64,000 bases of DNA from positions 15,555,501 through 15,619,500 of the forward strand of contig NC_067201.1 of NCBI RefSeq assembly GCF_000699445.3. The letters are read 5' to 3'. Shown piece after piece: positions 24,784 through 37,700 of this stretch. The position numbers were made by a program, and so were the translations under genes. The first letter of the stretch is position 1; every line of letters begins with the position of its first letter. Below the pieces are notes generated by a model. The model was not told the DNA's origin and ran no database searches. It was given only the letters and a program-made list of their open reading frames with translations. The DNA comes from Schistosoma haematobium. Its lineage: Eukaryota; Platyhelminthes; Trematoda; Strigeidida; Schistosomatidae.

Positions 24784-25167
24784 TGTAGATCACCAACGTA
24801 GATGATCTATGTCGAAATGATTGGAGGCCTACTCGAGTTAGACGTGAATAGTGTGACGAACCAACTAACGTCGAAGTCACACCTCGTGGTCAGCACCCTA
24901 CGTGGACTACCCCCATTGACGTAACAAGGTACTATAGATGCTTTGAAGACTGTACAACACAAAGGACGTTATTACATAAATATATTAGTTAAAGTAGATA
25001 CAAGCCAAAGTAAGACCACTGCCGCATGGGCCAGTCCATGACATACCATTAACTAATGCGCGTCGGTTGTACATGACCTTGGCAGGGAGCGACGATCTGT
25101 TCGACATTCAGTGATCCAACTGCCGGATGATTTGGCTAGGGCTCAGTGACATTTCACTGGCCCTACA
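24784..25167 (+). mobile_element. LTR, right copy (384 bp)
   Basis: Same ends (TGTAG...CTACA) and same length as the left copy, with three base differences. It lies 585 bp upstream of the HORMAD start codon in the same orientation as the gene, so LTR promoter activity could reach it; no TATA box is evident inside. Confidence 0.8.
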
Positions 25168-25752
25168 ATGAAACAACTTTAGTTGTGAGTTTCATGAGTG
25201 TTTAGAGCTGATAAGTAAACTAGCAAGAGTTGTTATTATTGTTAAACTTTACCAAATAAAACAAGATTCGATGAAAACTTGAAACCAAAAATACCCTTTG
25301 AAGCCTGAATAATGAATTTGAACAACTGTGAGCTTCCTAAATGCCTTAAGGAATAACAAGTTATGCGGACCTATTCCATAATCAAATGGCAAAACAATGA
25401 GAGATCATATATTAGGATTTCATTTGTGAATTAGTGAACTTACTGCCAGTCTATTCGCTTCTTATCTCCCGCTCAATTTTAGACTCAGAGACTCTCTACT
25501 AAACGATTAAAAACCACCGCATGTAAAAGATGGCTCAGGGTTTTCCATTTGTACATCGTGTGGCTGAACGTAAGACGTTACCACAAATCTAAACCTTTAT
25601 AAAGGAACTAAAATTGAGAAGAGACCTTTTTCAAAGCAGTTAACTCATTTTTAGCTCAATCGTTATTGTTATGAGTGGTGTATGAAGGTTTGTTTTAAAT
25701 ATCTCCAGTGCTGCGTTTTCGTAAGACATAACGTTTTATCGCTGGCACTACA
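25168..25752 (+). promoter_or_regulatory. Upstream region of the HORMAD gene
   Basis: This is the interval between the right LTR and the start codon. It should hold the promoter and leader, possibly a spliced-leader acceptor (an AG after CTCC lies near 25,707), but no element can be assigned with confidence. Confidence 0.3.
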
Positions 25753-28700
25753 ATGGCGACAGCTATAGCAGTTAAACAGAATGTTGGAAATGTAAACTTC
25801 GGCTTCCTTATCATCTTTTTGATAGTGGTCGAAAATGTTTCCTAATGAGCTAGGAGTCGAACTCCAGTCCCTGGTTTTTATAAAAAAGCTGTTTGCGGTT
25901 GCAGTATCTTATGTTTTGTATTTCAGGGATATTTTTCCTGAATCCGCTTTTCATGACAAACAACTGGAAGGTATAAAGCAACATCAAATTACTCAATTTT
26001 CAGGAATCGAGCTAAAGATTTTGAAGGAAAGCTCTATCTTACCTGCTTCTTCAAAAATAGTTTATTGGCTTAAGGGTTGTTTCGATGCCATCGACCGTCA
26101 TTTTGTAGGTCTAATAAGCAATACAGAATAAAATTTTGTCTAGCTTAAATCAGCGACCATTGCGCTTTATTTGTCGGACAAAGATTTACATCCCAGCAAA
26201 ATTTGTGAATATAACATCATTGAGTCCTATTGTTTCAGACTTTCTTATGGCCAGGAGAAGCTATCACTTGATTTAAAAACTGAAAACAAAGGAGAACCCA
26301 GCACTATATGCGAGATCTCAAACTGCTCTGAAATTGAAGTACGGAATGCTACTTTGAATCTACTCAAAAATATTCGAACTGCTGGAGAAAGATTATCCAA
26401 GTTACCATCGGAACTAATGATAACGATGAAACTGCAGTATTACGACGAAGGTAACCGGTTTTTTTAAGAAAATTTCGTTAACTGCCAAGGTTGATATTTT
26501 AAATATTGCTGACATCTTTTATTTTTGTTTACTTACAAGATTTACTCATTTCAAAATATTGAGTCGTTCTTGAAACTCAGTAATCTGAAGGTTTAAGATT
26601 AACAATGATGTGAGAATACCTTTTTTGACTTCACAAATGCAGATGAACTTAGTTTAATCATGAAACGGCGTATTCTAGACCGGAATTTCCACTGAAACTT
26701 TCAACCTTAAGTACATAAAAAATACTCAAGGTCTATATTATTTCCAAAAACAAGTACACTGATTGAAATTCATGATTAAAAAGATGACAAGGTAATTGAG
26801 CTTTCGTGATTTATGTTTTGGATTTACTAGTTTGAGGAACAAATATTAAATAGATGTGAAAATATTTTCATCATATATTGGTAATTCTCAGTTTGCTAGA
26901 AACGGGATTACAGTAGTTGTTGCCATCACATCACTGGAAACGTAATAGTTTTCAAACAAATATACTCGCGCGAATCTGCTGACGTCAGTGTAAAAGCAAA
27001 GGTCAGATAAAATGTTTTAGAAGGAGTCGTTCTTGGTTTGTTTTAAATTATAGCACTGAATATTTCATCAAAAACCTGAGGAAAGACTTGTGAATATAAT
27101 GTCATACTACTCGCCACTTTTTAAAAAACTTCTTACTGCTTGCGTCACATTATGGTCGTAATATCATGCTACACTCCTGGAACATACAAAAGCGTTTGTT
27201 ATTTTAATATCCGTGATGTACAGTTTCAAAGGCGGTTGCATGTGGGACAAATAACTTCTGTAGTCACGGCATAACAGCATATAATATGTCAGATTGGTTC
27301 AAAACTGAGTTGGTGGCACAAGGCTTAATCACTTCGCTAATGTGCTTTAAGAATTTGTTGATTGGGTTTTTACATTTATGTTTAGTAATATGGGTAAAAT
27401 GTCTAATATTTAAATGGTTATTTTCATGAGTATATGCCTCATTCAACCCGTTGTTTTCTATTTATTCCAAAACACTGTGTTTAAGAGTTGTGTGTTGATC
27501 AGTTTAAAAAGATCCATGTTGTGTGTGCATGTGATGTCGGTAGTAACAATTACATGAGTGATTTTTTAAAAGGAGATGGTTTTTATACCATTAGTGCAAA
27601 AACTGGTAGTATTTTGCATGCCAAATATTAAAAATATAGCCTTTTGTTGGTCAAGATGAATTTGATGGAATAAGGAGGCTGGACATTTAAAAGCTGTGAT
27701 CAGCTTTTTTTTATAAAAACGGACTAGAATAAAACATTTCAAAGACGGTATATTTAAGTATTCAGTGTCAATCACAGAATTTCATTACGTAAATTTCATA
27801 AATCACGAAATAATAGACCGAAATATGAGGCAGCAACTTACTTGATAACTTATATACCAAGCTGTGCGCCTCCATTTGTATTTTCCTATTCGAAATGAGA
27901 TAACAGTCCCAGCAAAAGACTCAAGCATGCAAATGTTATTAGCCATCTTTATATGGAGATGGAGTTTCACTCAACAACGACTTCTTTCTAGATTCAACTA
28001 CTTTACTATTTGTTTTTTAATTTGTATGAGCTTCGTTGGCGAGCTTTGCTGTACTTAATGATGAATCTAGTTATTATATCCCAAAAGGCTATTAGTATTT
28101 CTTCAGATACGGTCGATGAGATGAAATAAGTCTTTGGCTCATATAGATAAGTCTTCATAAATAAAATAGCTTAGGAAACTAGCCCTATCCTAATTAGGTT
28201 GAGCACAACTTTTTGAAAATGAAACTGAAAGCGGGGTATATGCTTGTTCCAGATTATTTTTGATTCTATTACAGTCATCCTTTAGTGGTTATATACTTAT
28301 CTAAAGCCATTTTATTAATTCAGTTGGAACATTTCTCTGTTAACGTTTATGATTAAAATTCATCGTAAAGCAACTAGTATCTTTGTTTAGTTTTCTTTTG
28401 CAAGCAAATCAACTGAATGTAACATGTTTGTGTGTTGCTGTTTGTCACAGTAAAACACCTAGTGACCTTAGGTCATTGTTTGTAAGGTTGTTACGACACA
28501 ACCAGTAACTGATAAAAAAGTAAACAATTTTTAAACAACTAATTATAAGTTGGAGTAATAAAATTAAGCCTAAAATCTTAATTGAATGCAAAGACGAGTG
28601 GCGAGTTGCTAAAATTAACTTCAATCATAAACAAAATAAACCGTCATTTTGTACGAAAGATCTTTTTGAGTTATTCACCTGACTACAAGCAGTCAATGAA

Positions 28701-31700
28701 AAATAAAATAAAAGAACTTCAAATAGTTATGTAAAACGCTCAAAAATAGAATCAGATTTTCGTTATATGAAAGCAGTAAGCTATTATGAGATGAATTTTG
28801 ACCTAAGCTTACGTGGTTGAGTGATAGATTTTAGGAAGTTTAAATTGCTAGTTCTAAAAGACATGTTTAGTTGTCAATAAAGTAATAAATAAATAAACAG
28901 TGAGCAAAGTAAATAATTGAACCACAAAATTAATTATCAGTATACATGCAGTCTATGCTTTAATTTTAGTTACACCAGAGAGTTACGTTCCTCCTGGATT
29001 CAAACATGCAGATAATGTCAGTTTCAACTTTGAAGAAGATAACATTAATATACGGCTCGGTAATGTGAAAACTGTATGTTAACATATTTTACTGAACTAA
29101 CATTATGTTACCAGGCTCACCACAGGTATGTGTTATTTCATAAAGAGAAGTTGTTGTAGCATCAAAATGCACATACAGACTAGTCGACGATTATTAGCCG
29201 GATCTGTAAAATCTACTAAATCAACACAAGAAGATGAGAGCATCCATGAACTTTCGGTTAGTTTTATCATTTTACTCAGTATTCGTATTATGAATTAAAC
29301 AATTCAACGGGACTTTGCTTTATTAACCATAAAATTAAGGTTTCTTTTTGTTAGAGACGTCCAAGTTTAGTTTAGAATTTGAAGCTTGATTGGAAACAAA
29401 CTATTAGGAGTATTTTGCCGGCATTTAGCTATTAAAATAATTTAGGGATTTGACAGTACAACTCAAGATTTGAATCGCAAGTGCTTATGTGTGTAAACTG
29501 TAGTCAATTCATTTGATTAAATAAAATCAGAAAATCTGATGAACTACAAAGTTTACTGCGCAGTCGTCAGATGACATCATAACTAATATAAGTAGATAAT
29601 AGAGCGATAACATGACACAGTAAACTTAAACAGTTATTCGTACACAAACTTATTCTATTTCAAATGATTTGTACATTTTAAATGTCCAAATGAACTGTTC
29701 ACTTTTAAACTGTATGACAATAAATTGGATCCTTTGAATGATTAGATAGAAATTATTGAAATAGGAATGCAATTTGATGAAATTCATCGGTTCAAAATGA
29801 AGACTTTGAAGGAGGTCAATAAAAATTATGATAGTTTGTGGATAAACAACTACAAACAAACTAGCAGCACAACTGTGTGTCCAAACTTCAAACTAATTAC
29901 CTAAAAAATAGTTATAAATTGTTTCGACTTATATATTCATGGTGGACCAAACAATATATGGGCTTAAAAATAGTAATAAAGTTGTTGCGTACAAACAGTA
30001 GTATTATAAAATATCAGTTACACGTTATAAAAACAAGAAAAATTTATGGGCGTTAATTAAGTCAGCTGGCTTGTGTGTGCTCAGATTGCGTTTGGTACCA
30101 GAATCCACAATTATAGATGATTAATGATTCTAATAAGATTGTTGTGCTTCCAGTGATATAGCCAAACGTAGAATATAATATAAATGTGGTTGCAGTCTAT
30201 AAACGTAGACAGTAGATGACTGAGAGTTCAATTATCACAACCACGAGCAATAGAGAACGAGAGGTGTGTGTATAGTAGTGTATTTGCTAGCAGTTAACAG
30301 CGTGTGTCATGCTATGCGTGTAACAATGGAAGAAAGTGTGTTCAGGGTCATACACTTGTACACAAGTACAATCATTTTGTGGTAAATATACAAACTGTAA
30401 AAAATAACAGAATAAATATAAACAACATCAAGAACTATTTACAAAATAAGTTTGTCATGCCTATCTCCACATATCACTTGAAAATTGGTAAACTAGTGTA
30501 TATCGTACAGATAATGTAATTTGCAAGAACTCAAGTAATTGAAGTTTGATTCTAATGCTACTTCTGATTCATGTCCATTTACAGGTAAACTGTACAAACT
30601 GGGCCTTAGTTCTCCTATTGTTCAGCTAAATGTATGGAATTTGTTGGTTTTACCTCATACTGATTAGAATAGTTGTCAGTTTAAAGTAATGAAAAAGTTT
30701 AAATGGAGTTCATTCGTCTAAACGTAACCAGGGAAGGATATCAAAAGAATCTTATTTTTGAATTGGTCTAGTAGCACTAAACTAACGATATAAGTTAGCA
30801 AACATTTGCAAGGAAGTTTCTAACAACAACTAAGTTAAACGTTGTTAAGTTATTCAAAGAATAAACAATGGGATGGATGATTTTTATAAAATGCGAGAAA
30901 GCCCCAAGTATTACATAAAACGGTCGATCAGCTTTTAAGGAAAAATACACTGTACAAATAGACTGTATCTTAGTCTATATTTCCATTGTCTTTACAGTTA
31001 GGTTCTCTGAATGCGAGTAAAGTGAATGAAAACGATGATCTCACTTTATCATTTCAACAACAAACACTAAGATCTGATGAAAATGAATTAGAAAGTTATG
31101 AAGCTCGCTGCCCATGTGGAGTAAATAAGGTAAGTGAACAATAATGAAATCTAAAAGTCAAAAATTACGATAAACTTCTGGCTAAAGTAACACACCAAAA
31201 ACGTTTTATCCACATCGATGGAATTTTAACGTGAAGATAGTTATCGACCAACGTTAATGTTTTTGTATAAATCCAAGAATTCAGTACGTAATTACTTAGG
31301 AATAATTTTGTTTGTATGAATCACAAAATATTTACCATTTCAAATCTAATTATAGTTTTTACAACCGAGAAGTGTTAATTGACTTCGTTTGAAAAAACAT
31401 TTGTCACCATGAAACTCATTTGATCATTTCATGATACCTTTAGTATTTATGTTCTTAACCCTCCTCACCTGGTTTGATTTTTCTTCGCATTAGTCCCTAC
31501 TGTGATCTGCTGAAGTCCACAAAGTATTGTTACTCGTTCTAACACTACGTCTCAAACCGCAGTTCGAAACTTTTGATGTCTGATCGAACAAAAGCGTTCA
31601 CCAGCTACGATTTCATTTTCCCTTGTCAATGAAAATCGGTGTCTTCTAATCTTGCACTTAGCGCAAAGTCTGCTTATTGACACGACTTCATCTCATGATG

Positions 31701-34700
31701 TGGGATACCAGTGTGGTTCGACCATCGAGTTTGTAAATACTTGACTGCAATGTTTATTAATTTACTGGTGTATGTATATCACTAAGTTCAAAAGCAGTAT
31801 AGGTTTTTCTTCAGTGGATTCCAGCCAATGATCGCTTTTTCCCTCTTCTTAAAGTAATCAATAAGACTTCAGAAGTAAAGGGAAAACATCGTTTATGTTT
31901 CATTGTTTCACTGATTGGAGTTTGGATAAAGTAAATGAATAACTCCACCTACAGCTTTCGGATATCCTTCAGACAGCTAGGCTCTCCCATCTATTAAGTG
32001 CAGCGGATGGCTTTAACGCGCAAATAAACAGGTTAAGTCAAAGCATGGCTTTCGGCCTCGTTTTTGAAAAGGTCGACGTCATCTGTTGCAAGTATCTTCA
32101 GAAACTTGTTCTCAGTTAAAGGGGATCAACCTCGATTATGAAGTGAGAAATTATCTGACCTAGTGACCGATAAAATCGACTAAACTACATTCAGATCACA
32201 CCCTTGTCTTTCATCCATGAAGATATTCGATAAATAGGTGTCATTATATCTGGAGCACATATCTGGACTCTGATGACGCTTTTGAGCGATTTTGCATTGT
32301 CTGTGAATCACAGGACACAGAAAAGTTGTAACAGGAAATCCCTAGAGATCAGTTAGAAGATCAATGTGTCAGTTATATATTTATGAAAGAATGAGATTGA
32401 CACAGAGCAATATTAAACTGTGTCCATCACGTGCTAGCTTATCATATTCATCGAACCATAAAAGTAACATTAACATCTTATAACGACCTCAAACGGAAGG
32501 TTAAAAAAGTTAGCACAATTTAACTCTCTTAACTTATTTCCGATTGGAATCTGAGAGACCACTGGATTCTATGATTAAAGAGCTTAAACGACACGACTAG
32601 AATTTATTTGTAGGGGTTCATTTGAATTCAATGTCCCTTTTCTGCTAAGTATTGGGTTGTGATAGAACTTTGTATTTCTCATCTCTCGATTTTACTCACC
32701 ATTTTCAAACCAAATGTTTTTGCTTTTTTTCCACTACTAACCTTAATACTCCGACCTATCCGATTTGTATCTTGCTAGTTCATTCCTCCTATATTGGTTG
32801 AAATTGTAGGAATTCGGGGAAACTTATATTTGTTTCAAGTTTTAAGTTGTATATGACTGACTTGACGAATATCTAAGGGGATCATATTCTTTTAAGTGCA
32901 TACATTTATATTGCTAGTTTGTCAATAATAATATTTCTGGTCACTTCGAAGTGTGTAGTCACTAACTTTGCTTTAATAGAATTTAAGTCACATTGCTTCC
33001 CTCGTATATTTTGTTTCAGTAGTCTAAGTGTCATACAGAAAATCCCAAATGATCTACATATACTTAAAAGTATAGTCGTCACTCTAACTGGTTACGCGTA
33101 ATAGCTAGGTGTATTTTCGCTGACCAAAATTGGTTTTATTTAAGTAAAAAGATTGAAATATTACTTCGCTATCTCTTATGAAGTGATAAACTCCAATTAT
33201 TTGAAATAAGCTTTGATGTCCGACTTTTTTTCGTATTACTGAGGTAACCACTACTTAATTTGTAAATAAATTTCGACCGTGTTACTAAATGTATAATTGA
33301 TGAATAATACTGATCAAGACTTATTTGAAATTTTATATCTTGGGTTGTATCGTGTACAGTCTTCTAGTTAAAAAGCTGATCAGTTTAGCATAAAAATAAA
33401 AATTTAAGTAACCTATTTCCAAGAATGTATTTTTAAGCAAGTTATTTAGAGTAAGTTACCGTTCGTAACACTAATCGACTGCACTGTGTTGTGACATTTC
33501 GAAGTGCATGCTGAAACATTTTGCCAATCCACTTAAAATACACAGGTTTATGGATTTAATTTTATACAAATATTAACTGAAAACGAAAATAGTGAGAGTT
33601 ATTCCACTAAATATAACAACCGTTACAAACCTAGAAATGCACAAAAATTGAATGAAATTTATTCACACCATTAAACTATCAAATTAAAAACTCTTTCTAC
33701 AGTGCTTTTATCTACAACAGCAACCAATGCAAAAGTTCTAGGGATTTGTATTGGTTATTTAAGAGGAAAATCAGAAACGATCTCGTTTAAATTATGACTA
33801 TATTTAATTTCAATGAATCCTTTTTCCCTTTTAAGTAGTAGGAACTTCTGCTTGGCTTAAAAAGCATCTATTTAACTTCATTTTATTATGAAATTTCTCA
33901 AGTCATGTTACTCATTGAATCTTTCTTTTCTATCATATAAAGTTTATAAGATTTCACAGGTTGAAATCATGAGTCGATTGAAGCTAGACCACCATGGAAA
34001 ACCTGGAAGCACTGGATGGCCGTTTCGTCCTAATATGGGACCCCTCAGCAGTGCGCATCCACGACCCCGCACCACGCGGGGCTCGAACCCAGGACCTACT
34101 GGCTTCGCGTGCGAGCACTTAACCACTAGACCATTGAGCCGGCATCCAACGGTGTTAATGTCGTGGATGCGCACTGCTGAGGAGTCCCATACCAGGGCGA
34201 AACGGCCGTTCAGTGCTTCCAGGTTTTCCATAGTGGTCTAGCTTCAATCGACTCATGATTTCAACCTGTGAAATTTCCAAAACTCTCCACAAAACCCATT
34301 CTGATAATAATCAACTGCTCACTAGTGACTGACTTCAGGAAAAACTCCTGGAGTTCTAGTGAGAAGCCGTTACCAGTGGAGTTCAACCAGGTCTGTTGTG
34401 AGATAGTAACTCACTGAAGACAATGGCGTGCAGTGGCGCAACTTCGTGGATTGGTTGAAGTTACACATTAACACAGCTGGATGCCAGCTCAGTGGTCTAA
34501 TGGTTAAGCGCTCGCGCGCGAGACTGATAGGTCCTGGGTTCCAAGCTCGAGGGGGCGGGATCGTGGATGCGCACTACTGAGGAGCCCCATGCTAGGACGA
34601 AACGGCCGTCCAGTGCTTCCAGGTTTTCCATGGTGGTCTAGTTTTAATCGACTCATGATTTGAACCTGTGAAGTTTCTAAAACTCTCCACAAAACCCATT

Positions 34701-37700
34701 CTGTTTATAAGATTGTCACATTTTAACGAAAATTTAAAAAAAACGAAATTTGAGAAGACATTTGAGTCCCAAAGTAGTCATTATTTTTGTTACCTCTACT
34801 TTTCAAGCAGGTAGATTATAAAGTTAAAGGATTGGTTTCACTTAGATTTTGCATATACGCTAGTAAATAAAATATATATCAATACGATTTTTTAAAAAAA
34901 TCTATTTAGGTTTTTTGAAACTAAAACCTATTTAATCTAAAACATTTTTCTTATGAATTGAGAATTTCTCTGTTCATATGCATTGGATTACAACTTTTAT
35001 GCTTGGTATTACCATTTTGTTTTTGATTCGTTTCACCAGAAAAAACAAATAGATTTAGATTATTTTGGTTTCGACAAGATAAGTACATATTGTAATTCAT
35101 ACTGAATTAAATTTCATTTAGTTCGATAATCCAAAGAGTGGTCAGTTGAATCAGATTTTTTTTATGAAATGCAATCGCTTTTCAATTTTTTGTGATTTGG
35201 TATTTCTCAAGATTAGTAATTATGCCAACCGATACATGGTATCGTGACTGACAGAATGTTTTTACCACTACAAAAGTTGATTAGCATATTCGATTTGTAT
35301 AAGATAGAAATGTAACTGATTATGGAAGTTCCCTGATTGACGGGAATAATTAGAAAAGTATAGTTATACGTTTTATCGTAAAACAGTAAGTGATTTTACA
35401 CTTAAGCAGATTTTATTGTAAAGGGTTCATAAAAAATGGTTAGGATTAAAAGATTATTATTATTACGTTAGGAGAAATTTTAGTGTTTAATTATAGTGAA
35501 GCTTGATAAACTGTTTAATTTACTAAAAGAATATTGGACGTTAATAACTACAGTTTTTCTAAGTATGTGGTCAAGATACATGTATACAACTTATTTGGTT
35601 ATATTTTGTCCTGTTATAATACTTTAAAACGAAATTTCTATAAACGAAAAAGGTTTTGATTTTTTTAGGACGATGGTGTGATGATTTTATGTGATGGATG
35701 TGATAAATGGCAGCATGCTGTTTGCTTTCGAATTCTACAAGAAGGAGACGTTCCTACATCACATGTTTGTGAGATCTGCGCTAAATTGAAGGTAATACCT
35801 ATTAATTTTTTTCAAGTAAATGAAACCAATTTTATTCGCTTTGCAAACATTTGTTGATACGATCAATATTTTGATGACACAGTCTGCACTCAGTAAGAAA
35901 GTGGTACGTTTGAACAAATAAACGTGCCTGTACAATTTGTCTTGCGTTAAAACTTACCTGACTTTCTTGAGTGAAAAGAAGCAACTTTTGAATTATTCTA
36001 CACTTAAAAACATTTATGGCTAACTAGTTTTACGTCTAGAATATACAGAGTACAAGGTCTACTTCAGGAAAAATTATGGATATAGTTGCACTACCTGAAT
36101 GTTAATCTAACTAACATATTATTATTTTTTATTCAGTTCAGTTTAAAATATCTAATTATAAAGAAAGAATTCTAGCCGTCTGTTTTCCACATTAGTTGAA
36201 AGTGTTAAAACACCGAATCCAATTTTTAAGATGTTGTTTTCAGTGTGAAAATTTAGTACTGGAATTATAAGTTCAGTTGTAAAATAAATGATAAGTTAAA
36301 TATTTTAAAAAGATAGCGTAACGTACTATGCGAAGAGCTTTTTATTAGCAGATGAAAGCTATAAAACGTTGTTACAAGTCTGTGAAAGTGGTGATACTTT
36401 AAATAAACTAATAGATGTTTTAAAAATGCAGCTAATAAATGTTCCTTAATTTCTATTAGGATCAATTATACTGAGAAATGTTTTGCTTGTAGTGGAGTCC
36501 TGAACGTGCATTTTATTCTATCCAGGACTCGTTGATACTCAGATAGAGACTCAAAAGGGAAAAAGGGGTTACACACTGAGCTACTGAATCTAGTTGGCAT
36601 TCAGTTGTTCAACGTGCATTATATTTATATCATTATTAGAATGGGTTTGAATTATCCTGTTGTTGAATTCAAATATTCTCTAATAAAGATATAAGTATAA
36701 TTAAGATAAAAATCGAGATTTTACTTCAGTACAGTCAGTACAGTCTCCGTGCTCATACTGAAAAATACTACTACTTCACTGACGATCGTCAAAGGTATAT
36801 ACTTTAGGAATTCCAAAATTATTAATCGACCACCTGTAAATCCCTCATATGAATGATTTCTATGATTTTAAATGTGTGTAACTAGAATCTATTTTCCATA
36901 TATATATGACAAAAATAGTATAGTTTAAGTTATTATAACTTTGAAATTACTTTTGTTGAATCATTTAGCCTGAACTTCTTCAAACCGGAGGAATCACAGA
37001 TGAAACTATTCAGAATTTGGGTGTTGAAGCTAGAAAGGTAGTTTGTTAAACTGATTAGTCTATTTTTAATTGGTTATTTTCAAAGTGGCCTAGTAAAAAG
37101 CTTTGGCTAGTATGATCATTTATTTTAACAGTAGACCTATAAACAGTAAACCTATTACTTCCGAAAGCTAACAATAATAATTAGAAAATGAACTAAGATG
37201 TAAAAGTTCATTTATTTAATATTAATCTATTATCCAAACGAACCAGTTTAATAATTCGTTAACAACACCATCAATATTCAGTTACAAGAGTGTAATTTAT
37301 CATTGGATTTTATCACATTAAAATCCATCATCAAATAAGGACAAATAAAAATTCTCTTTCGTTATCGGCAGTCGTATTCTTACAATATAGCCGACTCTCC
37401 ATTTTAAGTGACAAATTTTGTTTTGCTCATAATAAGTATTTATTCATCTTTAATAATGGGTTGAAAAGAGTGTTCATTTAGTCTTTCTGGAACGTTTCAA
37501 ATGATTCATCGCACATTTGTAACACTTTAAAATGATTGACATCAATATCCGAAATGTCTTACTGAAATTGGATGTTTTGTAGAGAAATAATGATTTTTCA
37601 TAAATTTTCAAAATAATAATCGAGCTTTCTTCAAAAATATTGGTGATAAATTTCAGAGAGAACATTAACTAACATAGACCTCTTATTTTGAAGCTTCTCA

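Larger units (their letters stand above)
30998..35791 (+). other. PHD zinc finger split over exons 8 and 9
   Basis: Exon 8 ends with RCPCGVNK and exon 9 supplies the rest. Ligands are C306, C308, C320, C323, H328, C331, C346 and C349, the full C4HC3 set, with the usual aromatic Trp two residues before the His. The join is phase 0 across a 4.5-kb intron. Hop1 of budding yeast has a PHD in the same position; mammalian HORMAD1 and HORMAD2 lack it. Confidence 0.85.

Noticed and set aside
29060..29125. Alternative donor at 29,060 for HORMAD exon 5
   Set aside because: It also has GT, but joining it to the next exons gives stops or loses the LGNVKT match; the donor at 29,074 keeps everything in phase.
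29540..29556. CTGATGA-containing hammerhead candidate
   Set aside because: The word occurs by chance; there is no GAAA at suitable distance and no pairing stems.
33888..34241. 117-codon plus frame and 95-codon minus frame
   Set aside because: Both run across the inverted SINE pair; the sequence is explained by the repeats.
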